Assembly (NCBI GenBank): GCA_905221605.1
Contig: CAJNDS010000061.1
Span: forward strand, 164,001 to 228,000
Length of the DNA stretch: 64,000 nucleotides
From: Symbiodinium natans
Taxonomy: Eukaryota > Sar > Dinophyceae > Suessiales > Symbiodiniaceae
Reading direction: 5' to 3'
The notes below the pieces were generated by a model. That model had not been told where the DNA came from and ran no database searches. It worked only from the letters and a program-made list of their open reading frames with translations. The position numbers were made by a program, and so were the translations under genes. This document shows, piece by piece, positions 1 through 11,166 of the stretch (position 1 is its first letter; each line of letters starts with the position of its first letter).

Positions 1-839
1 TTTGCTTCACGCTGGAACTCGGTGCCCGTGCCATGCCCGAGGCTGGTTTTTCACCTCGACTCGCGGGTCGTGGCCTTTTCGTTGATTGAGATCGTGCGTC
101 CTTCGCTGAAAGTTGCTGGCGGGCCAAGTTGCGGAAATCCAGCATGCCGGAGAGTGGTATGACTTTCGCGTGCCGAGCACAGCTTCAAACTTCAAGCCCG
201 CCACAAACCACCGACTAGTCCCCCCGAATCCTCGAATCGCTTGCGTTGCTGAAAACAAACTTCAAGAGGTCTTTCAAGGATGACGAGCTCATCGGCTCAC
301 GCCGAGAAGTCCTGCTGCACCAGCCTCGGCTCATGTGGCCCAAGAAGGACTCGGAATCACTCTGAGGGAATCTCTTAGATTAGATTCCAGGAGGGAGCGC
401 TGTGCAAGAAAAGCTGCCTTGAAATGAATGCTTAAGGTTGGGAGCAGACCTACGTGACATGGTGCGCCCTTCCTGTCGAGCTCACTTCAGATGACTCACA
501 ACCGTCATAGCTAATGTTTCTGGCCAGGTGGAGGTTCGGGTAGAACTGAGCGGCGTGCCACAGCTTCCGGATGGCACAGCCCTGCTGGCATGGAGGGATC
601 CATGGAATGGGAAGTTCACCCTCTCGAGTTCTGTAGTTTCTTGTAGTTTCGCGGGCATCAGGTGGTCGTCTTCGTTTCACGCGCGGCCACGTTGAAAGAG
701 GCCCCCGCTTGAGGGACCTGTGTGGGTTGCCCGGGCCGCTTGCTGCTTTACATTGCTTTGCCTTGTTACCATGCGGGGCTCGCTTGTTGGGGCCTCTCTG
801 CCAAGAAGCGGGTCGAGGACATTTGCTAGCAGTCAGATC
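1..839. other. No assignable gene; 5' end of window
   Basis: No known domain can be read here. A short + strand stretch near 255-360 translates as an FKDDELIG-type segment that could be an exon; a similar LKDDEVIAQ segment occurs near 13,100, so this may be a recurring exon type in these genes. The - strand frames at 7-258 and 450-920 have arginine/proline/serine-rich shadow composition and are not supported. Confidence 0.3.
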
Positions 840-3800
840 TTGCCTGGCCGTCAGGTGAAAGAAGCAGCTGCGCGAAAGCTGTTGCTTAAGGAGGTCGGGA
901 AACGAGACGCAGCAAGTCAAAGCAAGTCAATTGTCTTAGAAGGCCGTTTGCCTTGCTCCTTGTAGGCCGGCACGAACGAGCCGACAGCTACCCGAGTCGC
1001 AGAGGTGCGTTGGTCCCGCCTTGTGCCCTTGTGCGCCAGTATGAGCAGTATCATCAACATAAAGAAAGCTGTGCGAAGCTCAACAGTGCTTTAGCTCCGA
1101 AGCGGAAGTGTGCGTTTGCGTCTCTGCCCGGCTCAAAGGGGGGGTGGGTCGTTGATGCCTCATGCCCCCCGTTTAGCTTCTCAAACCAAGCAATGGCCCT
1201 GGCTTTGGCCTCGGAGCAAGCTGAGGGCTTTTTCTCATGGACGATGTTTTCTTCATTCGAATTACAATAATTACAGGGCACCGGCTGCAGTTGGTGACAC
1301 TGAGGCAGTGCGCCAGCCTGGAACAGACAAGTCCCAGCAAGTCGAACCGAACTTTACAAGGCAGGGATGCGGCCGTGCGCATCGTGCCTGTCATGAACAA
1401 CCAATTGATACTCGTTACTTCCCCTCAGTGTTCGGGTCGGCACCAAAACGAAAGTGCCCTTTTCTTTGGGCTTTCCGCCGCGAGAAGAAGTCTGTTGATC
1501 AGATTGCAGCTGCTGCGGCCTTCATGCTGTTGGTTCTTCGCAATCACAAGATGCACTGCAGCAAGCATGTAGTAGCTGATCCGAATGTTAAGACAAGCAA
1601 GAATGGTATATGTCAGCAAAGATGAAATCTTCGTGCATGAGCAGCAACAGAAGCACACACGCTCGGAGATAGAATGTGTTGTTCATAGGCATACCTGAAC
1701 TACGAGTACAGGCATCATTACATGAAATGTGAGATCTGTCGCAAAGTTTTCTACCCGCAGCCTGCTAGCATGTCACAGTACCTGCAGTAGTAGGCAATAC
1801 ACCGATCTCTTTTCCTGCCGCTCCAGTTGCAGTCTTCTGGTTTGGTCCAGAGTCTAGGAGGCATTGGCAGCAGATCATTGGTACCTGTAGGCAGGCAAGC
1901 AGTGTTTTCAGGTAGTGCCCTAAACCCATCTGAAAACATCTGTTAATCACGTGCACGAGTGCCGGCCGCGGCCTGCATGGCCCATTCTTGCTTCGTGCCT
2001 TGCAATACTCGGCTGTACCTAAGCAAGGAAACCTCGAACTCCAGCTGGGCGGTACCATGGTATGCCAGTACGTACCGATCGCACTGCAAGCATTGCTGTT
2101 GCAGGTCTTCCCAGCATCACCGGCAATATAGTTCGTGGATGTTCGTGGCTTTCGCTGTGTTTCGGGAGTCGCCTCTGCAAGGATGCAAGCGGGCTTGCAT
2201 GACGCTCTTTGCACCATGCAGTCGATGCGTTCGCCTTCTGCTGTAAGGGCTGCTCTCAAGCTCTCCAGCCTATTACCCGGTCTACCCTACTCCGCGAGCT
2301 CCGTGCGAGCGCCGCATGAGCTCCACACGCAGAGATTTTGCAGTAGTTTAAAACACATTGCGACACGCCAAAGCGCTTCCCGAATCTGCGGCTGCGGCCA
2401 CTTTCTGTGGGAAATCGGGAGTCAGGATTGTCCCGGGACCGGAGCGCAGGAATGCCCGCAATGCCCACACTATCCCACAACGCGCTCCTCTGCATTACCT
2501 TGACCAGTTCTGCTTTGCCATAGGGAGCGCCTGTCCTACGAGCTTGCCTACAAGACTGATGAGCAGAAGGCCCCAAGCCTTGGCGGTTCACAGCTTTCTC
2601 GGCGACTGTCCAGCATAGGTGGCATTCCAAAGTACGCGTTTCAGGCATTGGCCATTTCCGACCTTGCTGCAAAGGCGCGGGCGTTGTTGCATGTGATGAG
2701 GGACTCTGATGCGTTGCATTGTCGGAATGTCATGGCAGGGTCCCGCTGCCGTAGCTTCTCACTTGGTGCGCCCCTCTGTCGAGCTGCAAAGTCTTGGCAT
2801 TGAGAGCAGTCCAAGCTAAGCAGTTCTGCAAGATGTGGAGTGGAGCAGCTCTTGCATTTGTAAAATGTTGGCAGAGGACTACATTGTGTCAGAGCTGCAG
2901 CGGAGCCCGAGCCCGGAAATCAAGCAAGCGGCTGTGCCTCAGAGACGGTGACATCCGAAGGTTGAACCGGTTTTGGAAGGATTTGCCGTTGTCTGCTGGA
3001 AGCCTTGAGGTTTGCAAAGCAGTCATTGCTGTTGGGCCAGCTTCGAGTTCATTCTACAGTGCCCGCGCCTCTAGTTCTCCACAGTCTGAGCGAACGGTCA
3101 GTTTTTTGCTTCGCCTTCTCAGGAGATTGCCAGCTTAATCAATGACCGCAATGCGGAGGCAACAGCCCTTGCAGTCATGACCATGGCTACAAACCCGATT
3201 CAGAAACTTCATGCGACGGCTTTCCCCGTTTCAAAACGCGCCGATGAAGCAACTACCCACTGCCAGAGACACCTCGTCAGGATTCGTGGACATAGAAGCG
3301 ACAAGGTTTTTCAAGGCCAAACTCCTAAGCAAATGTAATTTAATTCATGTATAATCGGCCCTGTTGTGTTGAATGGCAATTCTACTGTTGTTTGTTCTTA
3401 CTACACATCTTTACAAGTGATTCATGAGCAAATCTCTGAGATCAACAAACTTTTCATCCTTCGTTGTTCGCTCACATAGTTTGTTCTGCACAAAGTGAGT
3501 ATTTCGCGGTCGCAGCATTAACTTTAACGCTAGGCGACCTGCCTCGGCCTGGACCTGCACAGCGGCGACGCAACCCGAACCGGAGAATGAGCATTCCCTT
3601 TCCTGTTGTAACACGCAGCCTCATGTACAAATGTGCAAATGTGGGAGTGGTAAACCAAGAAAACAAGCCGGAAGGTCCGCATAGAGTCTGCTCCTGTTGG
3701 CTGGGGGGGGGGGGGGGGGGCACCCATTCCAAGCAATAAGTGCCAGAGGTGAGAGGGCGTTAGGGGAGGGGATTAGAGGTGGGGTGCCTGCTGTATGCCC

Positions 3801-6800
3801 CCCAGACACCTACGGCCCGAGGCCTCGGCAAATGATCTAAACGTCCCGATAGCTTGTTCATTGAAGTCAAAATATCACAACTTTCGAAGCTGAAGTGTTT
3901 TTATATTTCTTTGTCTTAAGGAGTTTCCAAGTCATCCTCTGAGTGAAGCCCTTGTTAGCCCTGTACTCCTTCCTTACGACCAACAACCGCAGGTGCAAGG
4001 AGAAAGGTTTGATCGCACGCTGCCAGTTTCCGAAATCCTCCGAATTAGTGTCCAAAAACCGCATGCAAGCTTGCTTCTTTGAACGCCGATGCAGTTTCCC
4101 GACCCAATCATTTTTTCTATTCATGTTGAAACTGATTTACGTTGAGTTCAGAATTAGAGCGCTGCCAACGCTTTTGGTTGCTAGTGTCGGTCTACTTGCC
4201 GAATCCGTTTTGGAATGTTGTATCCTGCTGCCAGTGGCATTCGCAGGTCCGTTATTGGGGCTGCCTGGCGATGGGGACAATGGGAAGCTCCGCATCAGGC
4301 AAAAGTCCTGTTACAGGTTTGGCTTTGCCCATTCTCCTTTCTTGTTGCCAGGAGCCAAACGTCAAATTCGGAGCCTTCTGAAAGACTCCTCTGAAGCAGT
4401 CCGCTTTGGGGCCTGTTCCGCCTTGGGCGGCATGAAGGCCATCGGAACTGTCTCCAGTGTCTTCGTCTGCCTCCCGGCGGTTCACGGGGTTCACGGGGGA
4501 AGGCTGAGGACTGCGTGGAGGACTTGAAAGAGAAGCTCGCGGTTTTCTCCTGAGCTTGCGTTGCCGCGGCCACTGTGACAGCTGCTCCGAACACCAGTGC
4601 CCTGTCAGTGGTCGCTCATGCAAGGATCCCTCCCCTGAAGTGCAGGGGGCTGCCTGCCTGGCGCTAGGGCATCACTGGCCGGTTATGCTGACGAATGCGT
4701 GCAGCCTCTCCGAGCTATGCAGTTGCAGGAGAATGGGCGTGGCCGGAACAAAGTATGCTTCGATGGTTGTGTCGAAGTGTGAGACTCAGCAAGCTGCCGA
4801 AGTTTGTGTTCTGCGCGGATGTGCAGCAGACTGCATCTTCTTTCAGGCTGAGCGAGCCTCGCTCACGCATTGACGCTCTGAAAGCTCTTGCCCTAATGGG
4901 GCCAGAAGGCATCTGCTCCACCCTGTGCTTCTTCCCAGCGGCTTTCTACGCAGACCTGCAACTGCCCTGCAGGTAGCAAGCACTGCGAGAAAGTTGTCGA
5001 ATGCCTTTGCGATGAAGACGCTGAAACTCGAGCTCTCGCTGCCTCAGTGGTGGAGCTGGCTTTTAAAGTTTTAGTCACCTCCATCTGGCACACCGAGCCT
5101 CTTACATTCATGCCAGGTTGGCAAGATGTCGGAATATGTGAAGGACGCAAGGATCATAGCTGGTTCTGATGAACGCGGGTTCAGTTTGCATTCTTGTCTC
5201 GAAGCTCGCAACACTGCACTGAGACTCCCGCGGCCATGAACCGCATACTGGACTTCGCAAGAGACGAGGCGCCGAAGGGCACTCTAAGGCAGCTCCTGTT
5301 GGCTCAGCGGTTTACTCTACAGTCCATCGTGGTGACGGGGTAAGGGTATCTTTGAATCCTCACAGCTTTGCTAGCCCAGCTTCGCAGAGCAGTCGCTGCT
5401 TCGTGTCTGCTGCCGGCATGCCCAGCATCCAGAAGTTCTGGAAATCTGTGACCGCCAGGATGGCCGAAGGCGAATCGCTGCAGTTCTGGCGCTGGGTGTC
5501 TCGACATCTGAATTAGCGCCTGAAGCAAATTTCTATGGCCCATCGGCCGAAAGCTGCTACTCTTTGATGTCGCTGGACTCGAATTGTTGGCCTCGGCCTA
5601 CACAGACGACAGCGATCCCAGAAAGTAGCTCGGGGATTGACCGTCGAGCGCGGCTCGACCTCGGATAAGCTCAGGCAACGCAACCTTACACAATCCCAAA
5701 CCAGCCTTGTGGTGGAAACCTGCTTGGTGAAGAAGAGGGACTAAACGCGCCTAAACCGACTCAACCCGAAACTCCTGGGTCTTTGAGAAGCCTCTGCAAA
5801 GTCTCTCGAAATCTGAAGCTCCTTGATGTCTCTGCTTTATGTCAATGAGGCTCTGGCCTTCAGGGTTTACCGGAAATTTCCGGGCATTGCGGGTGGCTTC
5901 CAAAGGCTTTCCCGGAGCCTTGAAACGGAGCCTCCGAAGTATCGGAGCACTTGCGCAAGACTTCCAGAGCCCTTGAAACTTTTGTAGGTTTGCGACGGCA
6001 TGAAGGAATCTCGTGAATATTGGGAAGGGTCCGCTATATTCTGCACCGGCTGACTGAAGGGGAAAGTATATGGACCTGAGCCTCAATAACTCCGTGAACA
6101 GCTCCAGCCAACGGAAAGCTCAGCTCGACGAAACGTCTTGAATTGTGGTGTGTTAAGGGTCGTGCCAAGTGCAGGTCAACAGGTTTGGCAGGTTATGTCA
6201 GAGTGCATGAGGCTACATGGGTCGAGATGCAGCCACGCACAAGGGCGTCCTCCAGGCTGCTTTTTCAAAGTCGCTGTTTTGTTCCTCCACGTCACCTCGC
6301 ATGTGAGTAGGACAGCTTGATGGATGAGTTCGAGGAGGACGCAGAAAATGCACTCACCCAAGGCGCCTTCCAGAAAACCTGAGAAACCGAGCAAAAAAGC
6401 CCCCCAAAGCCCCAACCTGAACCAACCGCCCCTGGAGGTGGTTGCAGAGCTCGCCTGCCTCCTTCCTGCAGGAAGGCCAAGTGTGCTGCAGCGGCCCGGG
6501 TCTCAAGGCCACCTGGGAGTTCAGAGGCTGCAACGGTGTAGGCGTAAAACATCGGCACGACCCGACTCCGGGTTGCCAGATTCGTGATGGAGCAGGGTTT
6601 CCGCTGGGGGAGGCGAGGGTTGCCCTGGGCCCAGAAGCAGATCTCAATCGGTTGGGCCTGCGATGGAAGATTCCCAGGGGCATCATGGTATCCCCCACAC
6701 CCTCCTCCCTTAACATCAGTCTGGAAGCAGATCACCCTGTTCCATTCCCACCTCATGCTCATGGAGAAAAATGTGTTCATGAATCATCATCCTGCCCATT

Positions 6801-9760
6801 TGTACGGACAATGTCTTGTAAATCGCACGAGTCTCTAATTCGAACAGCTCGGCTTGTCCCCGTAGACATGCTACGTGAAAAATCCAAGTGGAGCTCTCGT
6901 GGCGTGCAAAAACCCTCAGATCAATCCGAAGGTCCTAAGTGCGGTATGCGCTTCCAAGTCCTAGGCTCCATATGAGACGTATAAAGCTTGCATTCAGGCA
7001 GATACAGATCCCCGCCCCCTTACAAGTCGTTTCTTCGATTTTGCAGAATGCTGTCACTTCTGTTGTTGTGGTGGAAGTCCTTGGCTTCAGATGCAGGTTC
7101 CCCCAGACCCCCGGACAACTTAATGGCAACCTACCCCGTCTCTTACCATTCTCTTACCATTCTCAAACTCCCCGGACGCAAAACAGTTTTCCTTTTTGGG
7201 AGGGGGGAATTAAGACATCACAACATCGAACGACTCCTTCGGGACTTGCTGCCAGAATGCATGCCAGATTGATGTAAACATGACCCGAAACATCAGCATC
7301 CGCGAGGTTGGGTGGGTTGGTATTATTACTGGCCAGTGCACAAAGACCCCAATATTAATATTATGAGCCTCATTCGTGCGTTCCTTATAATGCGGGCTTA
7401 TGCTAGTAATATTGCACGGGTCTTTGGGGGAGAGTGCGGTTAACCTTTACTTTTCCTTTCGCACACCATCAAGCTTGACTCCTTGTCTGTTCACCTCACT
7501 ATAATCTTACTTAACCAGGCTCACTCACTCCCTTATGGACCATGCTGCAACCGCAACCAGATTCGGCGATTTGAGAAAGGTGGTGACGTGTAGCTAAGAG
7601 TGTGAATCACTGTAAGTGGATCGTTTGCATTCGGCCAAGTGGCTCTCGTTGTGGTGCAGTATCCGTGCGGGCATCTAGAACTTTCAAGCTGCCAAGGCGG
7701 CACTGGCACGCATCGCCACCCACGACCAGGGGTATGGATGGGAGTCCACGGCTGCGGATGTCGCAAGGCTCAGATTTTGTAGCCTGACGAACCCTGGTCC
7801 ATCCCCTCAGCTCGATCAGGCTCCTGAGCAGCGACGACTGGGAAGTCAAACTTTGTGCTCTCGAATGTTTGAGTGCTCTGGGTCCGGCTCGCTGGTTTTG
7901 TGGGTTGTTGGGAACGTTAGTAACCTTACTGTGAGCCATGAAGACTTCGGCCGTGTGTCAGAAATCGCCAGGCCGCAGAGCACGAGAAAGCACCGACAAG
8001 GCTGGATCGGTCGAGAGAGAAGTGAGATCTTTGGTGAGTATCGGTAAGGTTACATATGGTTGCTATGACACAGCTGCATCTTTCAGGTTGTAGGCCAGCT
8101 GAGCGATGAGAAGTATATCATCCGTGCAAAGGCCGGCTTGCCTGCAAGGACGGCTTGAGGGCTTTTTCGGGGGTCCGAGATGAGACAGGCCGCCACTGCG
8201 CTGGCGAAAATCGGGGAGCTTGAGAGCATCGGCCTCAACAAACTTTCCGACCTCCTGCAGGCCAGTTGCGTCCGGTTCTGAAGCACAAGCAAACAGATTC
8301 CTGCAAGTGATTGGGCAGGACACCTGTCCCGCGGTCAAGTCTGCGGCTGCCCTGGCGTTGGCCGAGACGCAGCCTCGGCTCTAAAGTATCTTCCCGTATC
8401 TACAGCCGTCTTGACTGCCGTAGAATGCAGTCAGTACAGTCAGGCTTGGTGACGATGGTGCAGAGCATTGCAACAAGGTGGGGTCCGGTGGGGTCCGGTG
8501 TGTCCTTGCGCAGGGAGCCTTGCGTTTGGCACCATGCCTTGCTGGCAGGTTTTTGATCTCCTAACGGACATCAGCGCAGATGTCCGAGCTGCTGCTGTGA
8601 CTGCCCTGTCGAAGATGAGTGACAAAGGTTGGGGCCCCAGGACAGAGCTTGCCGGGTGCAATCTGCGGGATTCTGCGGGGTGTGGATTGGGCGCACCAAC
8701 CGTTCGGTCATCCCAAAGTTGGACACACGCGTGGAAATTTACAGGGACAGTGGGACAACCGCAGTTGACGAGCCCACAATGCCCCTGTCATCAAAGCAAC
8801 ACACGTGCCGCGATTGTACAAACTCCGCTCGCAAACCAATCGCGACAGGAACATCTTCAGGTTTTGGCTTCCTTTCCTCGTGCAACGTTTCCAAGTCTAA
8901 AGGCCGAGTGAAGAGTCCAACCCGCTTCAACATGGTCTGACGTATTGCTGACGTGCAATGTCAAGCTTCGAACCAGACTTGTGAGATCATTTGGGCATTA
9001 TGGGTATCACCTGCTCACACTTGCAACTTGCAACCAGCCGCAGCATCTGACGTAGGACCGTCCAACATCACTATGCTGTGGCCATGCATGGCATGAGTAC
9101 TTGGCCTCCAGCCGCCTGAATCGCAGGGTCGCAAAAAATGGACACAGATTTTGACTCAAGCGACTGCACTGGCAGCTGCACACGCCCCCGAGACATGCGT
9201 GTAGAATCGCATTCAAATTTGACATTGTGTGTTTCGGTCCTCTCCAAGAAGCACGGTTTGAGTGCCAAGGCCGGTATTTCACAACAGTCATCGCCCAGCG
9301 GCTGAAGACAGAAGGAGAAGATCCCAAAGTGCGGGTGGCAGCTCGCGCCTGACGACCGAACAGCCCTTTGTGGATCGGTTGGCCAGGTTGAAGTTGAATG
9401 CGCTAAGGCCATGGAAGCACTTGCCGCTCTTGAGGTGCGAGATGCACTAGCTTAGCTTCAGCAAGCGCCTGCTCAAGCTCGTGAAATACCAGTAATTTCC
9501 TATTGCAGGAGAGAAGCCTGAACTTCTTAGACCTCATCAAGCAGCACCAGCGGGAGCCGGCATAAATATTTAAGCAGTCTTTTTGGCAGCGCTGAGGGTC
9601 ACACAGTGGTTCTGTGAGGGGCTTGGCCGGCTTGGGTCAGTTCGTGCTTGAAGGCTTCAGAGTTCTTCATGTGTTCTGATCTTTCTTCCCTTGCAGGACG
9701 AAGTGCCCAGCGTTCGAGAGGCAGCATCCAAATGCGCAGCCGACTCCATTTGGACTCCCT
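840..9760 (+). CDS. Multi-exon HEAT-repeat protein (locus)
   Basis: At least seventeen short + strand segments, in order, each translate as one HEAT-like helical pair of the form D-x-x-x-x-V-R-x-A-A-x-x-A-L. HEAT repeats stack into a solenoid that acts as a protein-protein scaffold; the partner here is unknown. Clear segments lie near 860, 2,865, 3,123, 4,360, 4,613, 4,846, 4,978, 7,685, 7,811, 8,087, 8,180, 8,301, 8,549, 9,260, 9,387 and 9,697. Each is 50-100 bases long and flanked by stops in its own frame, as expected for exons in an intron-dense gene. Several acceptors look ordinary (pyrimidine tract plus cag at 9,691-9,696 and 7,806-7,810). The start codon and last exon are not identified. 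It could be two adjacent HEAT genes, because 5.5-7.6 kb has almost no HEAT signal. The family is certain in type only; no orthologue is claimed. Confidence 0.6.
845..925 (+). CDS. HEAT-like exon (first visible)
   Basis: The + strand reads RQVKEAAARKLLLKEVGKRD, an amphipathic second-helix type sequence with the VKxAAxxxL spacing of HEAT repeats. It is the most upstream segment that fits the HEAT series. The first-helix partner is not visible, so the 5' exon limit is uncertain. Confidence 0.4.
930..2170. other. Intron-like stretch without a recognisable exon
   Basis: All six frames are broken or carry shadow-type composition. There is a patch near 1,500 with alanine-rich translation, but nothing that fits a family. 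Treated as intron or intergenic sequence of the HEAT-repeat locus. Confidence 0.35.
2504..2803 (+). CDS. Probable exon of the HEAT-repeat locus
   Basis: This is an open + frame from 2,504 to a TGA at 2,801-2,803 without an early ATG, so it is read as an exon. It translates as a polar stretch (LSYELAYKTDEQKAPSL) and then a helical part (IPKYAFQALAISDLAAKARA) followed by LLHVMRDSDALHCRNVM. The alternation of helical and charged segments fits an alpha-solenoid but not a clean HEAT motif. An upstream segment near 2,220-2,290 (SPSAVRAALKLSSLLP) is also HEAT-like. Confidence 0.4.
   Translation, partial: PVLLCHRERLSYELAYKTDEQKAPSLGGSQLSRRLSSIGGIPKYAFQALAISDLAAKARALLHVMRDSDALHCRNVMAGSRCRSFSLGAPLCRAAKSWH
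2865..2940 (+). CDS. HEAT-like exon
   Basis: Reads MLAEDYIVSELQRSPSPEIK followed by QAAV. The S-P-x-x-I-K-x-A-A-V spacing is the usual turn and second helix of a HEAT repeat. The frame closes soon after, as expected at a donor site. Confidence 0.5.
3120..3210 (+). CDS. HEAT-like exon
   Basis: Reads EIASLINDRNAEATALAVMT and then MATNPI, a complete HEAT helix pair (first helix with SLIND, turn with NAEA, second helix with TALAVMTMA). The frame stays open to 3,336, but the sequence after about 3,210 loses HEAT character and is probably intron. Confidence 0.5.
3337..4340. other. Intron-like stretch with an 18-base G tract
   Basis: No family-level coding signal. It holds an uninterrupted run of 18 G at 3,703-3,720. 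The four overlapping frames across the G run give only glycine- or proline-run proteins and are artefacts of the homopolymer. Confidence 0.4.
4352..4450 (+). CDS. HEAT-like exon
   Basis: Reads RQIRSLLKDSSEAVRFGACS followed by ALGGMKAIG. This is one of the best HEAT repeats in the window: L-L-K-D-S-S-E-A-V-R-x-x-A-C-S-A-L-G. A short acidic helical segment (AEDCVEDLKEKLAVF) near 4,503-4,550 is probably the next exon. Confidence 0.65.
4611..4678 (+). CDS. HEAT-like exon
   Basis: Reads CKDPSPEVQGAACLALG, a textbook HEAT turn and second helix (D-P-S-P-E-V-x-x-A-A). Same style as the exon at 4,352, about 170 bases downstream, so the repeats appear to be encoded roughly one per exon. Confidence 0.6.
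4846..4925 (+). CDS. HEAT-like exon
   Basis: Reads RSRIDALKALALMGPEGICS. Helix plus turn fit the end of one repeat and the start of the next (A-L-K-A-L-A-L-M-G). It lies between two stronger HEAT exons on the same strand. Confidence 0.45.
4978..5072 (+). CDS. HEAT-like exon
   Basis: Reads CEKVVECLCDEDAETRALAA followed by SVVELAFKVL. First helix, D-E-D-A-E-T-R turn and alanine-rich second helix are all present, giving a complete HEAT repeat. Two competing frames over the same bases lack this pattern. Confidence 0.65.
5225..5530 (+). CDS. Two possible exons of the HEAT-repeat locus
   Basis: 5,236-5,310 reads NRILDFARDEAPKGTLRQLL, a helical segment. 5,405-5,505 reads a segment ending RRRIAAVLALGVS, with a HEAT-like second helix. 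Neither has a clear turn, so both are tentative. Confidence 0.3.
5540..7680. other. Long stretch with almost no coding signal
   Basis: Only one short segment looks coding: 6,310-6,380 reads LMDEFEEDAENALTQGAF on the + strand, right after a cag. Long open frames at 6,442-6,975 (+) and 6,292-6,780 (-) overlap each other and show no recognisable pattern. This gap may separate two HEAT genes or be a large intron. Confidence 0.3.
7685..7775 (+). CDS. HEAT-like exon
   Basis: Reads QAAKAALARIATHDQGYGWE and then STAADVARLR. The alanine-rich helix with A-A-K-A-A-L-A-R-I-A is HEAT-like. An alternative frame over the same bases is proline/arginine rich and less plausible. Confidence 0.5.
7811..7895 (+). 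CDS. HEAT-like exon with clear acceptor
   Basis: A pyrimidine-rich run ending in ctcag (7,803-7,810) precedes the segment RLLSSDDWEVKLCALECLSA, a full HEAT repeat (S-S-D-D-W-E-V-K-x-x-A-L-E-C-L). Together with the exon about 35 bases upstream it implies a very short intron or a continuous pair of repeats. Confidence 0.65.
8087..8385 (+). CDS. Three consecutive HEAT-like exons
   Basis: 8,087-8,145 reads VVGQLSDEKYIIRAKAG. 8,180-8,272 reads MRQAATALAKIGELESIGLN and then KLSDLLQAS. 8,301-8,385 reads LQVIGQDTCPAVKSAAALAL followed by AETQP. Each is HEAT-like, each is in a different frame from the next, and the gaps are only about 30 bases. Those gaps are too short for ordinary introns, so either introns are extremely short here, exon limits differ from those given, or the locus carries small indels. 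Confidence 0.55.
8546..8630 (+). CDS. HEAT-like exon
   Basis: A gctggcag acceptor at 8,541-8,548 precedes VFDLLTDISADVRAAAVTAL and SKMSDKG. D-I-S-A-D-V-R-A-A-A-V-T-A-L is the clearest HEAT signature in the window. Confidence 0.7.
9260..9450 (+). CDS. Two HEAT-like exons
   Basis: 9,260-9,350 reads YFTTVIAQRLKTEGEDPKVR followed by VAARA. 9,387-9,448, after a gccag acceptor, reads VEVECAKAMEALAALEVRDA. The first supplies helix, turn (E-D-P-K-V-R) and the start of the second helix. The second is one alanine-rich helix. Confidence 0.55.
9697..9750 (+). CDS. HEAT-like exon, last visible
   Basis: A strong acceptor (cttcccttgcag, ending 9,696) precedes DEVPSVREAASKCAAD, a HEAT turn and second helix. 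The donor is not resolved. No terminal exon or stop of the gene can be assigned downstream. Confidence 0.6.
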
Positions 9761-10880
9761 TTCATCACCATATTATGACTCCCACAACTACTAGAGCAGC
9801 TTATCGGTGTTGCCTCCTACTTCTGAATTCCAAGCGACAGTTGTGGAGGAGGCTTTTCTGTTCCCGGGTAGCTTGTGCGGGTAGATGCACCACCTGTACT
9901 GCGCCCGTAAAGGTGGTTCGAGCTCAGCTTCCTCACACAGGGGATCTAGGGGGAAACGCCAGGTCTCGGCCGCCTCGGGCAAGGAGGCTACGGTGCGATC
10001 CAGGCGTGCCGGTCACCGTCCTTCCTCTGTTCTCAGTGCGCGTCAATGGACCTCAATGGACTCACGAGTGTCTCAGGACAACGGTGATGAGGAGTGAGAC
10101 ACTAGGCGCTTCAAGGTGATGCAGAGTACGTGCTGAGTAGGTATATATTCTTCCATATGACATGAGGTCTAGCTGCAGACATAGCTTAACTTGGTTTCAC
10201 GATCTTGAACCAGGTTGAACGAACCACAGTCGGAAGTACAAGTTGAGCAACCATGTACCGCACCATGCCACCCGTCATTTGAGGTTTGCTCATTTCACTC
10301 TTGCTTCCGAACACTATTCCGTTGCATCGGCGGGTGGGAAAAAGCTGAGACCTGCCATGTGTTGCTCGAAGCATGGGCTCGGGCTGCCATGGCCTCGCAT
10401 CGCCTAGGCTCAGATTGAAGATGGCATGTTGGTGCACGCAGGTGGCGTCTGCTGGGATGTTGGCGGGGACCATCGGGGACTCCATAGCCCTGGACCTGCT
10501 GCAGTGCCACGCTGAGTCGCGTGTAGTCACATGCCATGCTAAGCAACGGAGAGAGAGAATATTTCCAAAGTGCCACTGCCGCTTCTATCATCTTCTATCA
10601 CTCAGGGATGAACTGCCTTTGAAAGGCCGAGAGAGGCAGGGATCTGCTGCAGCAAAATGGGCAAAGACATGTCCTGGGACGTCCGACATTGAGGATCCAC
10701 TGGCTCAGCACCGCCCTGGCCCAGGAGCTGATCCCAAAGGCTCCGGGCCCAAGGCTCTTTTTGTTGATACTTTCAGCTTTTTTCCAGCTGAGGCCTCGGA
10801 GATCACCATCCTGGAGCAGGCTTGCGAGCACCTGGCATATCCTGGCACATCCTGGCATGCTCCAGCATGCTGCCGTTGTG
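9760..10880. other. No assignable gene
   Basis: One + segment near 10,440-10,520 (VASAGMLAGTIGDSIALDLL) has protein-like composition and might be an exon, but it matches no family I can name. The rest is treated as non-coding. Confidence 0.25.
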
Positions 10881-10884
10881 AAGC

Positions 10885-11088
10885 GTGCTGCAACCGGGGC
10901 AGGAACACCAGGAAGAGGAAGAAGAGGAAGACGCTGCAGACCTTGCGGAAGACTTCGAGGCGACGACAAGCTGCCCTGACCTTCTGGCAGTATCCGTATG
11001 GAGTATCGCCCTGTGCTGGCCGATCCTGCAGGAAGATGCGGAAGAGGTCGTAGACTCTACAGGCCCGACAAGCCAGGAGCGGCAATAG
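10885..11088 (+). CDS. Acidic low-complexity coding segment
   Basis: The + frame reads a glutamate run (HQEEEEEEDAADLAEDFEAT), a hydrophobic stretch (LLAVSVWSIALCWPILQ), then a second acidic part (EDAEEVVDSTGPTSQERQ) and a TAG. The mix of an acidic repeat and a possible membrane-like helix is unusual. The opposite strand and other frames are arginine- or lysine-rich mirror images. It may belong with the EAQ-repeat segment just downstream. Function unknown. Confidence 0.3.
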   Translation: MLQPGQEHQEEEEEEDAADLAEDFEATTSCPDLLAVSVWSIALCWPILQEDAEEVVDSTGPTSQERQ

Positions 11089-11166
11089 CTCAGCGCCAGC
11101 GCACTTTCAGACCCTAGCCACAAGCCCACATCTGCCCTTTTCATGTCTGTCTGGAGAATGTCTTGA

